Shown: one piece after another, positions 47,641 to 58,211 of the stretch
Layout of the letters: every line of letters starts with the position of its first letter
Position numbering within the stretch: position 1 is the stretch's first letter
Assembly: GCA_001599595.1 (NCBI GenBank)
Contig: BCHH01000002.1
Location: 286,390-350,389, forward strand
DNA: 64,000 nucleotides
Origin: Beverwykella pulmonaria
Taxonomy: Eukaryota > Ascomycota > Dothideomycetes > Pleosporales > Melanommataceae
Direction of reading: 5' to 3'
Notes under the pieces: model-generated
Told to the model about the DNA's origin: nothing
The model's database searches: none
Seen by the model: only the letters and a program-made list of their open reading frames with translations
Made by a program: the position numbers and the translations under genes

Positions 47641-49353
47641 CTACTGCATATTTCGTCTTCGGATACGGAATGGTGTCTTATGCTTCGGCTGCTGAGTTCC
47701 AAACCCATAGCGATCCAGATTGTCCCCTGGTCGCCAGCCCTTCGGGGTAAGAAGTTCGATGTCAAACATAGAGACGATAATTGTGAAGTTGATGATCATT
47801 TCTTGTTTGGCAAAGTGGCGACCTGGGCACATATGCTCCCCTAGGCCAAATGGGATCCACTGTCCTTGTCGACCGTCCAGAGAAAATGTTTCTAGCTTTC
47901 CATTCTGCCCAGCTTCCTTCGGAACGAGAAATCGGTCAGGGGAGAATGTCATGAATGGCTGCTTCCCATCATCACTGTTCCACTGCTCGTTTATATGCTC
48001 GATCTGAGAAGATACTATGAGGTCCTGATTCTTGGGAAAAAACCACTTTCCGATATAGTGCTCTTTTTTGACCGTTCGCGTAATCAGTGTAATAACATGC
48101 AGACGTAGCGTTTCGGCGTAGATTGCTTGGAGTAGGTCGTTGTTTTGCAGTTTGAGAAGGCTCTGTGAGCAATCAAGTGGTGTTTGACTTCTACCTAGTG
48201 TAGTCTCGAGCTCTTTCAGTGTTCGTTCAAGTAGACTTTCAGATGCCAAAACTTCAAACAAATACCAGAAAGATGCTGGAATAACGTTGGACGTAAACCT
48301 ATGCCGAAATAACTTGGTCAGTAAGCACTTCTAAATGTGGCGCTTGTTTCAACTTACGACCATATGAGGGCAAGGTCTATCGACGCCCTGTTATGCTCAT
48401 CAAACAGCCCTTCAGTGGCGTCTAAAAGTTTGTTCCTCCGGCGAAGCGCGCCCAGGCCCCAAGATGGATCCCAAGCTGCATCCTTTGGTACCGCTGGCAA
48501 GTTCTTCGAGCTCTCCATGGCATGTTGTCTCCACCGTTTCATTGCCGCATGACAACGATCACGCGCCTTTCTCGCATTAGGTCTTAGCCACGAAGGCATC
48601 GGCGTCGCCAGGAAGCCAATATTGTCATCGTACTCCCAGAAATCTTTAGCCAGATTAGGATTCAATTTGCGCAGATCCTTTCCAAAGAAGGAATCTACGC
48701 TACATGAGAACAGGATGTCTCGAACAAACAGATATAGATCTGACATCTCCACCCAATCGGATCCAATGCTCAAAGTCGAGCTAGTGCAATATTCGTCCAT
48801 ATTCCTCACGAATCGAGGAACAAGCTCGTCAAGACTGGGGCGAGAAAAGGCATCCGAAAAAAACAGGATCTGATTTCTCAGTAGACGGCGTCCTGGGTGC
48901 ACATTGCTGCCAGGATATGGCTTTGCGCCAATCCCAGAGTCATCTTGGCGAAGAGCTTCGACTATGGCTTCAGAACCCCCGAACATGCCACCAAACAATG
49001 GTGCACTGATTCTATTCCAGTCTAGATTTGCTGTAGCCAACGCTTTTCGAATGATATTAGCTCCAGAAAGGAGAACAAAGTTGAATCCGATGCCTTTGAA
49101 GCGTACTGCTGATTCCGGAACCGCATAACGTCTGTTCAGTCAACGCCTGTCTATCAATTTGCGACAAACTCACTCACCTTAAGGTACTGGCCAAATTTTC
49201 GTCTCCTGCTGCAAATGTAGCGGTATGGGCTAAGAGGGGTATGCGGTATGGTGCGGTAGGAGGAGATTCGCGAGAATCTGAGGGCAGTAATTTCACATAG
49301 GCGATGAAGCTCACGAACGCTATAACACCAAAACAAACGATCGTTTGAAACAT
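47641..49353 (-). CDS. Cytochrome P450 monooxygenase (CYP7/CYP8-like group), 535 residues
   Basis: Exons 49353-49178, 49131-48358 and 48298-47641 join in frame (introns of 46 and 59 bases). The N-terminal anchor is MFQTIVCFGVIAFVSFIAYV, followed by PPTAPYRIPLLAHTATF. The second exon begins RYAVPESAVRFKGIGFNFVL. The I-helix area is FTSNVIPASFWYLFEVLA, without the classic Thr, as in the neighbouring P450 at 35657-37339. ExxR is E379-R382 in AETLRLH, and the heme ligand is Cys474 in FGLGEHMCPGRHFA. It belongs to the same broad group as the second P450, but the two are not recent duplicates. Substrate unknown; no pathway partner is adjacent. Confidence 0.88.
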
Positions 49354-49501
49354 TATGCCGTTGCTGTGAGATTCAAGATTGTAAGAGAAGGGAAGCTTGA
49401 GAAAATTTTGGTAAACGGTCGAAGATGGTTGTGGGCGAACCTGCTGCGCCGCAACAACATTGTGCCACACAAACTAGATTGACCCAGAAATGCGGTTCAA
49501 A

Positions 49502-49792
49502 TTAGCCTAGGTAGCAATTCTGTCCTTCATCCCCTACATCCTGGTTATCTGCATGAATCCACAGTCTCTTTGCACCATGTATGCCAGCTATGCCTTGACC
49601 TATGAATGAGGTGGTCTCGTGATTACCTGCAGTAGTCGCATAATTGCGGCACAGTCTTCCAAAGTAAGCCTCTGCGGCGGCAATGTCATATTGGGGGTTA
49701 TATCGATTGCCAGAGCCCCTTTTCCATCTATGAATAACCTCGCGAGTGTAAGAGAGGCCAAGCTCCGAGCTAGCATATGCCCCAGAGTACAC
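49502..49792 (-). pseudogene. Possible fragment related to the 51323-52256 gene family
   Basis: An isolated minus-strand frame, up to 96 residues, has REVIHRWKRGSGNRYNPQYD followed by IAAAEAYFGRLCRNYATTA. This resembles the segment WIRTWYGDETVDRAAADAAY with RLYRRAF of the gene at 51323-52256. Neither the 5' exons nor the C-terminal part was found nearby. The similarity is modest, so this may be a chance frame. Confidence 0.3.
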
Positions 49793-50053
49793 TGGGTGGT
49801 CAGACCTTTAACCCTGTCTCATTAATGTGAAGTTGGACATGGATTAACTACGCCATGTATTCACCACGCGTAGCTCGGAGGCTAGAAGTAGAAAAAGGAA
49901 GAAAGGTATCTATGATAGAGCGGCATTTACAACTAAAATCAACGAAGCCTCTACCGCCACCTTCGACCATCAGCCGTCCCAGTAAAGCTCCTGTCAAACC
50001 TTCCCGTTTAAAATTCATCTACCGCCCATTGAATCTATATCTTCTGCGGAGCA

Positions 50054-50200
50054 ATGAAATTCAACTCTGAGCCAGCGGCCATTGAACCTTCCTCGATCTT
50101 CGTCGGCATTTTTGTCTTCGGGGTTATCATAGCTACTGTTTGGGGTGTCAAGCGGTTCAACGACATGGTGTACGTACCCGGAGAAAAGGCCAGAAAATAG
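50054..50200 (+). CDS. Small single-pass membrane protein, 48 residues
   Basis: A complete short frame from an ATG at 50054 to a TAG at 50198. Residues 1-13 are polar (MKFNSEPAAIEPS). A hydrophobic span SIFVGIFVFGVIIATVWGV is flanked on the C-terminal side by basic residues (KRFND) and ends GEKARK, a plausible N-out or tail-anchored topology. No intron is needed. Its length is below most gene-finder cut-offs, so it is reported as a candidate; family unknown. Confidence 0.4.
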   Translation: MKFNSEPAAIEPSSIFVGIFVFGVIIATVWGVKRFNDMVYVPGEKARK

Positions 50201-51322
50201 TAAGCTAGCATGACCCTACAAATTGGAAAGCTTGGCTAACATCAATAGATGATAGACCATTGAGCTCGTGTTGGATAAATGCATTGAAGAGCCAGGACTA
50301 CGGCTTTAAAAATGATAGTCAAAATAAATCCACTTGTTATTTCTCATACATATTGCAGCAGTACTGTGGTGTAGCAAGATGCTTGGAGGCGTAGCAAGAT
50401 CACGTGTGTCTATATATGTGTCACGAGGGCGCCTCACGTCATCGATCATCAATCCTTGTTCCTACTTATCAGATACTGACTATCTATCGATTGCGAGTCG
50501 CTTTCCACTCCAACCCTTTCCTCTACCACAATACAATTCATATCACTACCGAAATAGAGCCAAATGAGTTCTGCTCTATGCGGTCTTCAACTCGTTTGGA
50601 ATAGTTTGCGGGGGCGCTACCCAGTAAAAAAACGCAGAAATAATGTTGAAATCAACAAACAGGGCGAGATGCACAAGATTTCGCCACATTTGCCGTGCAT
50701 CAATATCCATTATTACCAGATATTGGTTTTTGGAAGACCAATACAGTATTGACAGACGTCTATCCCGTTAAAATCAACCAAATATCCTTCAAGAGCGTCT
50801 AATTATTCAGCAATATACCCTCCGCAGGAAATGTCAAATGATGATTTGAAGCTGATTGTCTCGAATGGCAAGCACTAGACAGAGATATCGCCGACGCCAG
50901 CAGACATCATACTACTAACAAGGTATTTTAACGGTGAGATACTGTACATGAACATCCAAAATCGAACGAGGGTGGTTGGAGCCGTAAGGACATTAACTGA
51001 TTAGCGAAGCGAGCAGCCCACCAAACAGGAAATTTTCTACATCAAGTGTAAGTCATCCCCTAACCTATCGTTATTCTACCCTTGGGACTCATATCTAACG
51101 ATTTCAGCAATTGAGATGGTCGACCCAGATTACGGTGAAGAGACAGGTACGACAGCAAGCGAACAAGAAATGAATTGGGTTCACACAGCTCGCCATCACC
51201 AGCGTCATTTCGATCACCATGAGCATTTTCATAGATTTTGATCAATAGATACAGAGTATTTGCATGTTTTCATAGTTTTAATGAAAGGAGTGTAGACAAG
51301 TATTATATCAAGGCCTATGAAT
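50201..51322. other. Intergenic region
   Basis: AT-rich sequence without a supported gene. Frames are short and lack splice context. Confidence 0.4.
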
Positions 51323-52256
51323 TTAGTCCTTGTCCCACCCGTCTCCATCTTGCGTATATATCTCCGTGTCTTTTCCCTCCGTCATCTCGTCCAACGCCAT
51401 TCCCTCCATTTGCCAATTGGCTGCCTCCATCTTCGAACGGTCGGCCTTGCTTCGAACCCGGCCGGGGAGAAGTTGCCCTTTGTGATTTATGGCCACCTGC
51501 AGCACCCAGCCGTTTTCGCACGCTTCTCGGTCAGCTATCATTATCAGCAAGACTTGTTTCTTTTCCAATTGGGACTTATCGGCAGAAGCAGTTTCGGCAT
51601 CCTGACGTCGCCATGGGTGTTCGGAGATGCCATCCAGTTGGTCAGGGCACCGCATCAACGCCTTTAGCACGAACTTGGGTCTTACGCCTACTAGAACATC
51701 ATTATTGGCACCAAATACAGTAGCATCATCATCGAAAACAAAAGATGAGTGAATGAGCGATATATTATCGTAAATCTCGTCCGGGTCGTCGTCGTTCTCG
51801 AGAAAAGCTCTGCGATAAAGCCGTTGATAAGCTGCATCGGCGGCAGCACGATCCACAGTCTCGTCACCATACCAAGTCCGGATCCAAAGGGCTTTTTCGA
51901 TCTGACCGTTTACTTTACGTTCGTTTTCGGTGAGCAAGTCTTGTGGGACGCGGGCGGGGACTGTGCCATCCCACTCTTCAACTCGGTAAAAATATGGCTA
52001 TTCAAGTAAGTGTCCAAAGTAAAGGACGATGGGGAAGTTGTTATCAACATTACGACCATATCGACCTATATCCAACCAAGCGCTTACAAGGGCTTCCTTC
52101 TGCTGTTCCTTTGTCGCTGCCGAAGCTGAATTCCAACGATCCTTGCAAAATAGTCAGGCTCAACCTTAAGGAATTCGTGTAGAAACGTACTATGATAAAT
52201 TGATCGAAAGGGAAAACCCCGAAAGCCTGCAGGTCCAAATATTCCAACCCCGCCAT
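51323..52256 (-). CDS. Hypothetical protein of an unnamed fungal family (copy B), 277 residues
   Basis: Exons 52256-52191, 52141-52049 and 51997-51323. It starts MAGLEYLDLQAFGVFPFDQF, with the first join at FPFDQFII/DRW and the second at IGRYGRN/PYFYRVEEW. These are the same positions as in the gene at 33192-34257 (PFDRFSL/D and IGRN/V). The second donor is a weak GTTGAT, but the TAG acceptor is intact here. The body contains IRTWYGDETVDRAAADAAYQ, an acidic stretch FLENDDDPDEIYD and a C-terminal NGWVLQVAINHKGQLLP. The end is acidic (TQDGDGWDKD). No signal peptide or membrane span is visible, so it is probably cytosolic. Function unknown. Confidence 0.65.
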
Positions 52257-52376
52257 GGCCCTAATAGTGGCGTAGTGGTTCCAAAGTTGGGACCACGTTA
52301 ACAGTATGAGAAAAGGAATTGTGGAACGAGGAAACGAGTAAGACGGAGAATGAAGGGGGGAGTGTGATGAAATCCT

Positions 52377-52388
52377 GGATTGCGGCAC
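52377..52388 (-). promoter_or_regulatory. GGATTGCGGCAC motif, candidate upstream element (copy B)
   Basis: Identical to the 12-bp motif at 34379-34390 and at nearly the same distance (about 123 bases) upstream of the related gene's ATG. Confidence 0.4.
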
Positions 52389-52446
52389 AGCTGCAGTGGC
52401 TATATCAACCATTTCCGCGACATCGGTGAACCTCCAGAGGATGTCA

Positions 52447-52979
52447 TTAGACTAGCTCCACTGGCTTATCGTCTATTTTCATTCGCTTGCACATGTAAGC
52501 AGGAGAGTGGAGGAAAGAGTATCAAAATGTGTATTCTGTATGATGTATGTACAGCTGATATATATGACAGACTGATGAGTCAGTAGCATATCCACGTGAC
52601 GGCATGGTGTCCTGGTCTTATAGCACACGAGAAAGAGCGATATTGCGGTACTATCATAATATATCTCGCAGTCCTTTCGCATCCGCATGGCTGGCTTTTC
52701 ACATGGCCAGGGCCAGGCCCATGAAGACCGCAATCGGAGTGCGTATATGGGATCTGACGCACGGGGATCTTTCACAAGATGGGCATCATTGGATTGCTGA
52801 TTGATACAGTCGGGATCACCATCTCTGCCACGCTGCACGCATGTTGATAATCGAAGTCCCTTCTCGTGGAGGGAGAGACGGATTTGGTCGGGAATAAGGT
52901 GGACATAGATTGCGCGACGAATCTCGGCAGGCGCAGCGAAGAATTTACTTTTGAGTTGAGGATTAAACGGCGTATCCAT
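52447..52979 (-). pseudogene. Hypothetical F-box-like/LPAEIR-type protein gene interrupted by a MITE
   Basis: From the ATG at 52979 the protein reads MDTPFNPQLKSKFFAAPAEI and RRAIYVHLIP, the pattern of fungal proteins with an LPxEIRxxIYxxLL head. It continues to YYDSTAISLFLVC, where MITE copy 5 breaks the frame. If the element and one copy of the TGTGC duplication are ignored, the frame goes on as KRMKIDD to a stop at 52447, and LVCKRM is a normal continuation for this type. The original gene may have extended further through an intron. The interrupted frame still reads through part of the element to 52479, so a changed product is possible. Confidence 0.55.
52494..52622 (-). repeat. MITE copy 5 (TGTAAGC family), inserted in a coding exon
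   Basis: A 129-bp copy from TGTAAGCAGGAG to a degenerate end TCTTATA, flanked by GCACA on both sides, an exact 5-bp duplication. It keeps the core ACTGATGAGTCAGTAGCATA. Confidence 0.85.
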
Positions 52980-53539
52980 GTTGAGCCCTGCCGATATGGT
53001 AAATTTTTGGAGATCCAGAGAGGGAGTGAGCTCAAGTGCGGCGGAGATGAGTTAAAATGGGGGGAGAGATGACAAGTGCGGTATGTGTTGGGTGCGACAG
53101 GGATAATGAGCTGCTGTGCCACAGCACCGCCACAACTCGCCACAAAGGAAGAAACAAACTGAGGTTGGGGAATTTGCAATTCGCGCGAAACTCAAGTATG
53201 AGAGCTTAGGTTTCAAAGAGCGGGCACTGAAAAACTGCGACGCCGACCTTGGCTTGGCGTTCAGCGCAAGCACCTACAGGTGCGGTGTGTGTGTTTCAGA
53301 TGACGTCATGTGCCAGTTACGCGTGACAGTGGTCCTTCATTCCACTCGCGTGTGACCTGCTGCGTCTTTCATTATAATCAACTCTACACACTAATGTACT
53401 TTGAACATCTCCCCACCTGGGCGTATCCATTTTCTCACTCATTGCCAAAGAGAAAGAGAAGGCGAAGGCATAGAGAGGAAAGAAGGACCGAGTAACAGGA
53501 GACACAGGAGAGGCGACCAGGCAAGAGAAGGAGGAAAAC

Positions 53540-55057
53540 ATGTCTTTCCCAGGCCAACTGCATATGGTGCAGCCGCCGTATAATGATCATATTCTCACCA
53601 TTACGGAGCAGAGCTGTGCCGATCCATATGTAATTTGGGAGAAGGGTGTTTATTACATGGTATGTGGATATCGTGTGATTTTGCATCGAGAAAGATAGTA
53701 GAGAAACATGACTGATGGATGATTGCTTGGGTCAGACGTTTACCGCAGACGGCAATCGAGTCGAGGTCTGGTCTGCGGATAGTCTGTTTGACTTTGAGAA
53801 GAGGTGTCGGAAGGATGTTCTTTGGTACGCTTCCAGTCGTTATGAGCTTTTCCTATTTTTTCATCTCCTATTGCTTCTGGTATATCTGCTCTCGTTTCCT
53901 CCTCCGACCGTGATCTTCACTTCTACCCGGATAATTCGCTCTTTCTCCGTCTCTGTGCTCTCGTGCATTCACATAGCTTTTCCAAGCCTACCTGCTAATC
54001 TCTCCCAGGCGCCCCCCACCCAACACCCCCTACACAGGTGACATCTGGGCCCCGGAACTGCACTCCCTCCACGGACGCTGGTACGTCTACTTTGCAGCCG
54101 ACGATCCGGCCCATGGGAACCGCACACACAGAACCTACGTCCTCGCCGGACCCCCATCAACTTCTTCCCCCCTCGACGCTACCTCCTGGTCCTTCCATGG
54201 TGCTCTCGCCGGCATGCCGCCCTCACAATGGGCCATCGACGGCACCATTCTCTCCCTCCACTCCCAGATGTACTTTGTGTACTCAGGGTGGCCGCTCGGC
54301 GAAAACGTAAACGAGAGAATCCAAGAACTGTTTATTATCAAGATGAAGGGGCCAACAGAGTGCGAAGGCCAGCCTGTGAAGATAAGCACGCCATCCTACC
54401 AGTGGGAATTCTCCGGCAACAGCGGCATAAACGAAGGCCCGCAGGTCCTCTCCTCGCCCGACTCCCGCTGGCTCGGCATAGTCTTCTCCTGCGCCGGGTC
54501 CTGGACACACGAGTATAAAATGGGGGTTCTTACTTATAGCGGCGGCGACCCGCTCCACCAATCTTCGTGGGTGAAGAGGAGTGAGCCATTGTTGAAGGCG
54601 AGTAAAGATGATCGACCGCCGTATGGGCCCGGTCATGGGAATTTCGTCGGTGTGAATGGTCCCGGGGGAATAGAGGTTTGGAGCGTGTTTCATGCGACGG
54701 ATAAGAAGACGGGGTGGGAGGGGAGGAAGGCGAGGGTTATGAGGGTTGGGTGGGGGCCAGAGGGGCCGTTTATGGGGAAGGGGGAATGTGGGAGGTGAGT
54801 ACACTGGCTACTTTCTGGATTTTGAGTCGACTTGTTCCGGCAGAAGATGATGTTCTTACCCTTTTTGGTTGGAATTGTGCTGATTTGGTGTGTTTAGATG
54901 TTGTAGCCAGGTCAATCACTTCCTCTATGGCTGCGATGGAGGAGAGTGTGGTGGGGATGCTGGGCCGCAGCCGAACCCCGGGGGAATCGATTTAAAGAAG
55001 GAGATTAGAATGGTGGTTAGGCAGGCGAAGGGGTTGTTTGGGAAGGTCTTGAAGTAG
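53540..55057 (+). CDS. Glycoside hydrolase family 43-like protein, 384 residues
   Basis: Exons 53540-53659, 53736-53824, 54009-54794 and 54898-55057 join in frame; the 184- and 103-base introns are longer than the local average. The catalytic-base Asp region is CADPYVIWEKGVYYM at about residue 28. The five-bladed propeller continues through GDIWAPELHSLHGRWYVYFA, the middle Asp in WAIDGTILSL, and the acid Glu in GINEGPQVLSS. HGNFVGVNG is also typical. The family removes arabinose or xylose from plant cell-wall polysaccharides. There is no signal peptide, so this member seems intracellular or unconventionally secreted. The last exon adds a cysteine-rich tail (CCSQVNHFLYGCDGGECGGD) ending LFGKVLK; its join is in phase but unusual for the family. 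Confidence 0.82.
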
Positions 55058-56372
55058 GGTGAGAGTCAGACGTGATGGAGTAGAATTTTTCGGTGCGGCT
55101 TATTTTTCTTCTTATATCTCAGGACTCCTCCTCGCTTATGCTTGTTTCTGTTCATGTCAAAGGTTCCTTTTGCCTCTTCACTGAATCTTGTTATGCTGAT
55201 TTCATGTAATTATCCTCTTTCCACATCAATATTCAATCGCGTGGCTTGTCCAGACAAGAAAGCCCAAGAAATACATCGATCATATCATTCCTCCATTGTC
55301 ACATACCATTCCACTCATAATCTCACACAACGACTGACCATCCACGCCCTCACGCATCACAGTCCCTAAGACGCCGACATTCTTCCTATACCCCCATTCT
55401 AGTACCCTCCTTCCTAGCTCTCCTCATGATGCTCTAGCACATCTCGAGCGCATATCTAATCGACAGTTACAATATGCCAGGAGAGTGATATAAGGAATTT
55501 CTGTCAGACCAGTTTCCTGCATGGCGGATTGCGATGTGGGTAGGCTTGTTCTTTATGGTACGTTTTCGTTCTGTCGGTGGTGGAGGGAAATTTGAGGGAA
55601 GTGGGTGGATGAGGACTGGTAGGGGGACAAATGTCACTGAATATCACCCACGTAATACTCGCTCTCGATTTTATGCTGCGTGCGCGTTCCCGTCGGGCGG
55701 GTAGTGAGGATGAATGGGCCGGATGCACAGTAAGAAAATCGGTCATTCTGTCCACAGACACCGTTCTCTGCGCTATAAGCAGACCGGACCCAACCTCGCA
55801 TTCCGTCCACCTCCTAACCCTTCTCCTCGCCCACATTGTCATATTTCTTATCCAGTCGAGCTCGAGGTGGATGGAGGTGGTGCTTAAGTGTCTTGTTGGA
55901 GATCTGTAGTTTCGGGTCGGTGTTGGTGTTATAGCAAGCTGGAATTAGTATATGTATAGTGGAATGCAAGGAAGAGATGGAACAGGGAATGGTCCAAAGT
56001 GATGATGGAGTTGCACTGTGGGAAAGTATGAGTAACGTGCACGGAAGACAAAATGAATATCCTCCGATTACCAACATGACTCAAATAGCATGATGCGAAT
56101 CAAAAGTATATGTAGTGGACGATGATTCCCAAATAAATGCATGAGTAGAATAAGAACAAGAACAAGAATAAGAATACGATTTAAAGAACCAAATGTGCCA
56201 AGCTCTAACTTCCAAGCCCGAAATTCCAAAATCTAGTCCAATGACTTATCAAACATCCCACTCAAAACGCCTTTATGTATCCCATGAGCACCGAATCAAA
56301 CAATGTACACAAATAGACAAACTGATAGTGCAAACCTCTCGCTTCTCTCCTCTACCAACTCGTCACGCGCCC
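55058..56372. other. Intergenic region
   Basis: The 3' regions of convergent genes plus sequence without supported frames. A short AAGAAC tandem repeat lies at 56149-56177. Confidence 0.4.
56149..56177. repeat. AAGAAC hexanucleotide repeat
   Basis: About five imperfect units (AATAAGAACAAGAACAAGAA and following), downstream of the phosphatase gene. Confidence 0.7.
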
Positions 56373-58211
56373 TCAATGTCCGCAATCGCACCCCCGTCCA
56401 TGCTGGAAATGCCGCTTCTTATGATCACCCCCATAGCTCGCGACATGGTTCTGACCATCGAGTCTCGTACCTGGTGCCGCAACTTCGCCCATCCAGCTAA
56501 CCTTTGTCCCATTCGCATTAGTGACCATCAGCCCCGTGCCCTTCTCCTGCAATTCCTTCGTCACACCCTCGACGTCTACGCCCAAGTACTCCCGTAGGAA
56601 GTCGCCGACCTCAGTGTTCTCGTGGTTCCCGACAAGCGCGCGCGCAGCGATGGGATCAGAACTGTAGATATTCACGTCCGCGGCCGAGTGTCCGTGTGTG
56701 CTCCACCCTGTTTGACTGCGTCGACTGATCATCTCAGCGTAGGCGTAGAGGGAGGTCGCCGGGTCGTCGAGGAGGGCCTGATACTCTTGTTCTGATGCGT
56801 CGTAGATGCCCAAACCTGAGGTTACGGATTGCTTAACGAAGTTGAGTTGGTCCAGGTCTGAGTGGTCGCGGTCGTCCAGCATATACTTTTGGTACTCGAG
56901 GGCGAGACGCTCGGCTGAGTGGGTGGCGTTGGCCAAGGGCCCGGGGAACCAGAGGTATTCGGGGTAGGAGGCGTGGAGTTCTGGAAGGTTAGCGGAGAGG
57001 GATTTGGGGAAAGCGGGATACATACGGCGTGCTGTGGCTAGACCACCGGTCTCATGGTCGGACGTCGATACCATGACACCTTCAGTAGGATCGTTCTTCA
57101 GGAACTCAAGGACGCTGGCGAACGCTTTGTCGTAGGCGAGCACTTCGTGGACCTGGGCTGCGGGGTCATTCTGATGGCCCGCGTGGTCAATTCGAGAGCC
57201 CTCTATCATGATGAAGAAGCCTTTGTCACTGTCTTTCGTGGCCTCGCTGAGCGCTGTGAGGGCAGCTTCGGCCATCTCGTGCAGAGACGGATAGATGTCG
57301 TTCTCGTTGCGGCGGTCGATTTCGTACGGGATGTCGGTTTCGGCAAAGAGACCGAGCATGGGGAGCTTGAGCGCCTTGCCACCCTTCAAGTCGTCAAAGG
57401 ACTTGCGGTCCGAGATGTAGTTGAAGCCGCTCTTCTTGGCCAGATCAACAATGTCTTTGTTGTCGGCTCGGCACGAGTCCTCGGTCGTGTTGGGCAGAAA
57501 GTGGCACCGTCCGCCGCCAAACATCAAATCGACAACCCGACCCAGCGGGTAGTCTCCGATCATCTGCTCCGCGATACGGTCCTCCTCCTGCCGCTGGTTT
57601 ACATGGGCCGCGAAGCACGCAGGTGTCGCATCCGTGATCCGTGTCGTCACAACCAGACCGGTCATGTATCCCGCCTTCTTCGCTGCCTCGAGGACGGTGC
57701 CGCAGGGATTGTGTTCCGGATCCACAGAGATCGCACCATTATAGCTCTTCTTGGAGCACGAGAAGGCCGTTGCTCCCGCGGCAGAATCGGTAATCAGGCT
57801 GCTGGACGACCGCGTCCGCGACTGCCCGATCATATGCCGGTCGATAACCAGCTGCTCGCTGAAAGGCGCGCCGTTCTGGAACTGCATGAAGCTCCGGGTC
57901 AGACTCAGACTCGTCGGGCCCATGCCGTCCGACACCATGAATATCAGGTTCCGCTTCCCGGCAGGGTGAGGGCTGCTGTGTTTGGGGTCCTGCGCCTTCT
58001 GGTAGACCACGGCAAGCACAACCACGAGCGCAGTGGCCATGACGGCCCAGACAAAGAGACCGATCTCGCGCCAGAATTTCCATGAGCGTGGGCCATCGCG
58101 ATAGTGGGTGGGTTTCCCGGTGAGGAGGGCGTCTTCTTCAGCGATATCGCGCTCGGAGGAGAGTTCGGACGAGGGCCGGTGGTTGGCGAAGAGGGGCTCG
58201 CCGCCTGCCAT
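56373..58211 (-). CDS. pho8: Vacuolar alkaline phosphatase (Pho8-like)
   Basis: A single exon of 612 residues from the ATG at 58211 (MAGGEPLFANHRPSSELSSE). A short cytosolic tail with an acidic EEDALLTGKP motif, useful for vacuolar sorting, leads to a signal-anchor span GLFVWAVMATALVVVLAVVY at about residues 55-74, giving type II topology. The metal-site Asp is in NLIFMVSDGMGP, the phospho-serine in LITDSAAGATAFSC, and further ligands lie in IEGSRIDHAGHQNDP, STSDHETGGLA and HGHSAADVNIYS. The enzyme hydrolyses phosphomonoesters in the vacuole, using Zn and Mg. An upstream in-frame extension lacks support. The C-terminus is His-rich (HKKRHFQHGRGCDCGH), an unusual feature that may bind metal. 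Confidence 0.92.
   Translation of the reverse strand: MAGGEPLFANHRPSSELSSERDIAEEDALLTGKPTHYRDGPRSWKFWREIGLFVWAVMATALVVVLAVVYQKAQDPKHSSPHPAGKRNLIFMVSDGMGPTSLSLTRSFMQFQNGAPFSEQLVIDRHMIGQSRTRSSSSLITDSAAGATAFSCSKKSYNGAISVDPEHNPCGTVLEAAKKAGYMTGLVVTTRITDATPACFAAHVNQRQEEDRIAEQMIGDYPLGRVVDLMFGGGRCHFLPNTTEDSCRADNKDIVDLAKKSGFNYISDRKSFDDLKGGKALKLPMLGLFAETDIPYEIDRRNENDIYPSLHEMAEAALTALSEATKDSDKGFFIMIEGSRIDHAGHQNDPAAQVHEVLAYDKAFASVLEFLKNDPTEGVMVSTSDHETGGLATARRMYPAFPKSLSANLPELHASYPEYLWFPGPLANATHSAERLALEYQKYMLDDRDHSDLDQLNFVKQSVTSGLGIYDASEQEYQALLDDPATSLYAYAEMISRRSQTGWSTHGHSAADVNIYSSDPIAARALVGNHENTEVGDFLREYLGVDVEGVTKELQEKGTGLMVTNANGTKVSWMGEVAAPGTRLDGQNHVASYGGDHKKRHFQHGRGCDCGH

Noticed and set aside
57054..58085. 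A 343-codon open frame antisense to the phosphatase gene
   Set aside because: Its composition is that of the GC-rich opposite strand, no motif is present, and the minus strand holds all the catalytic motifs of the phosphatase.
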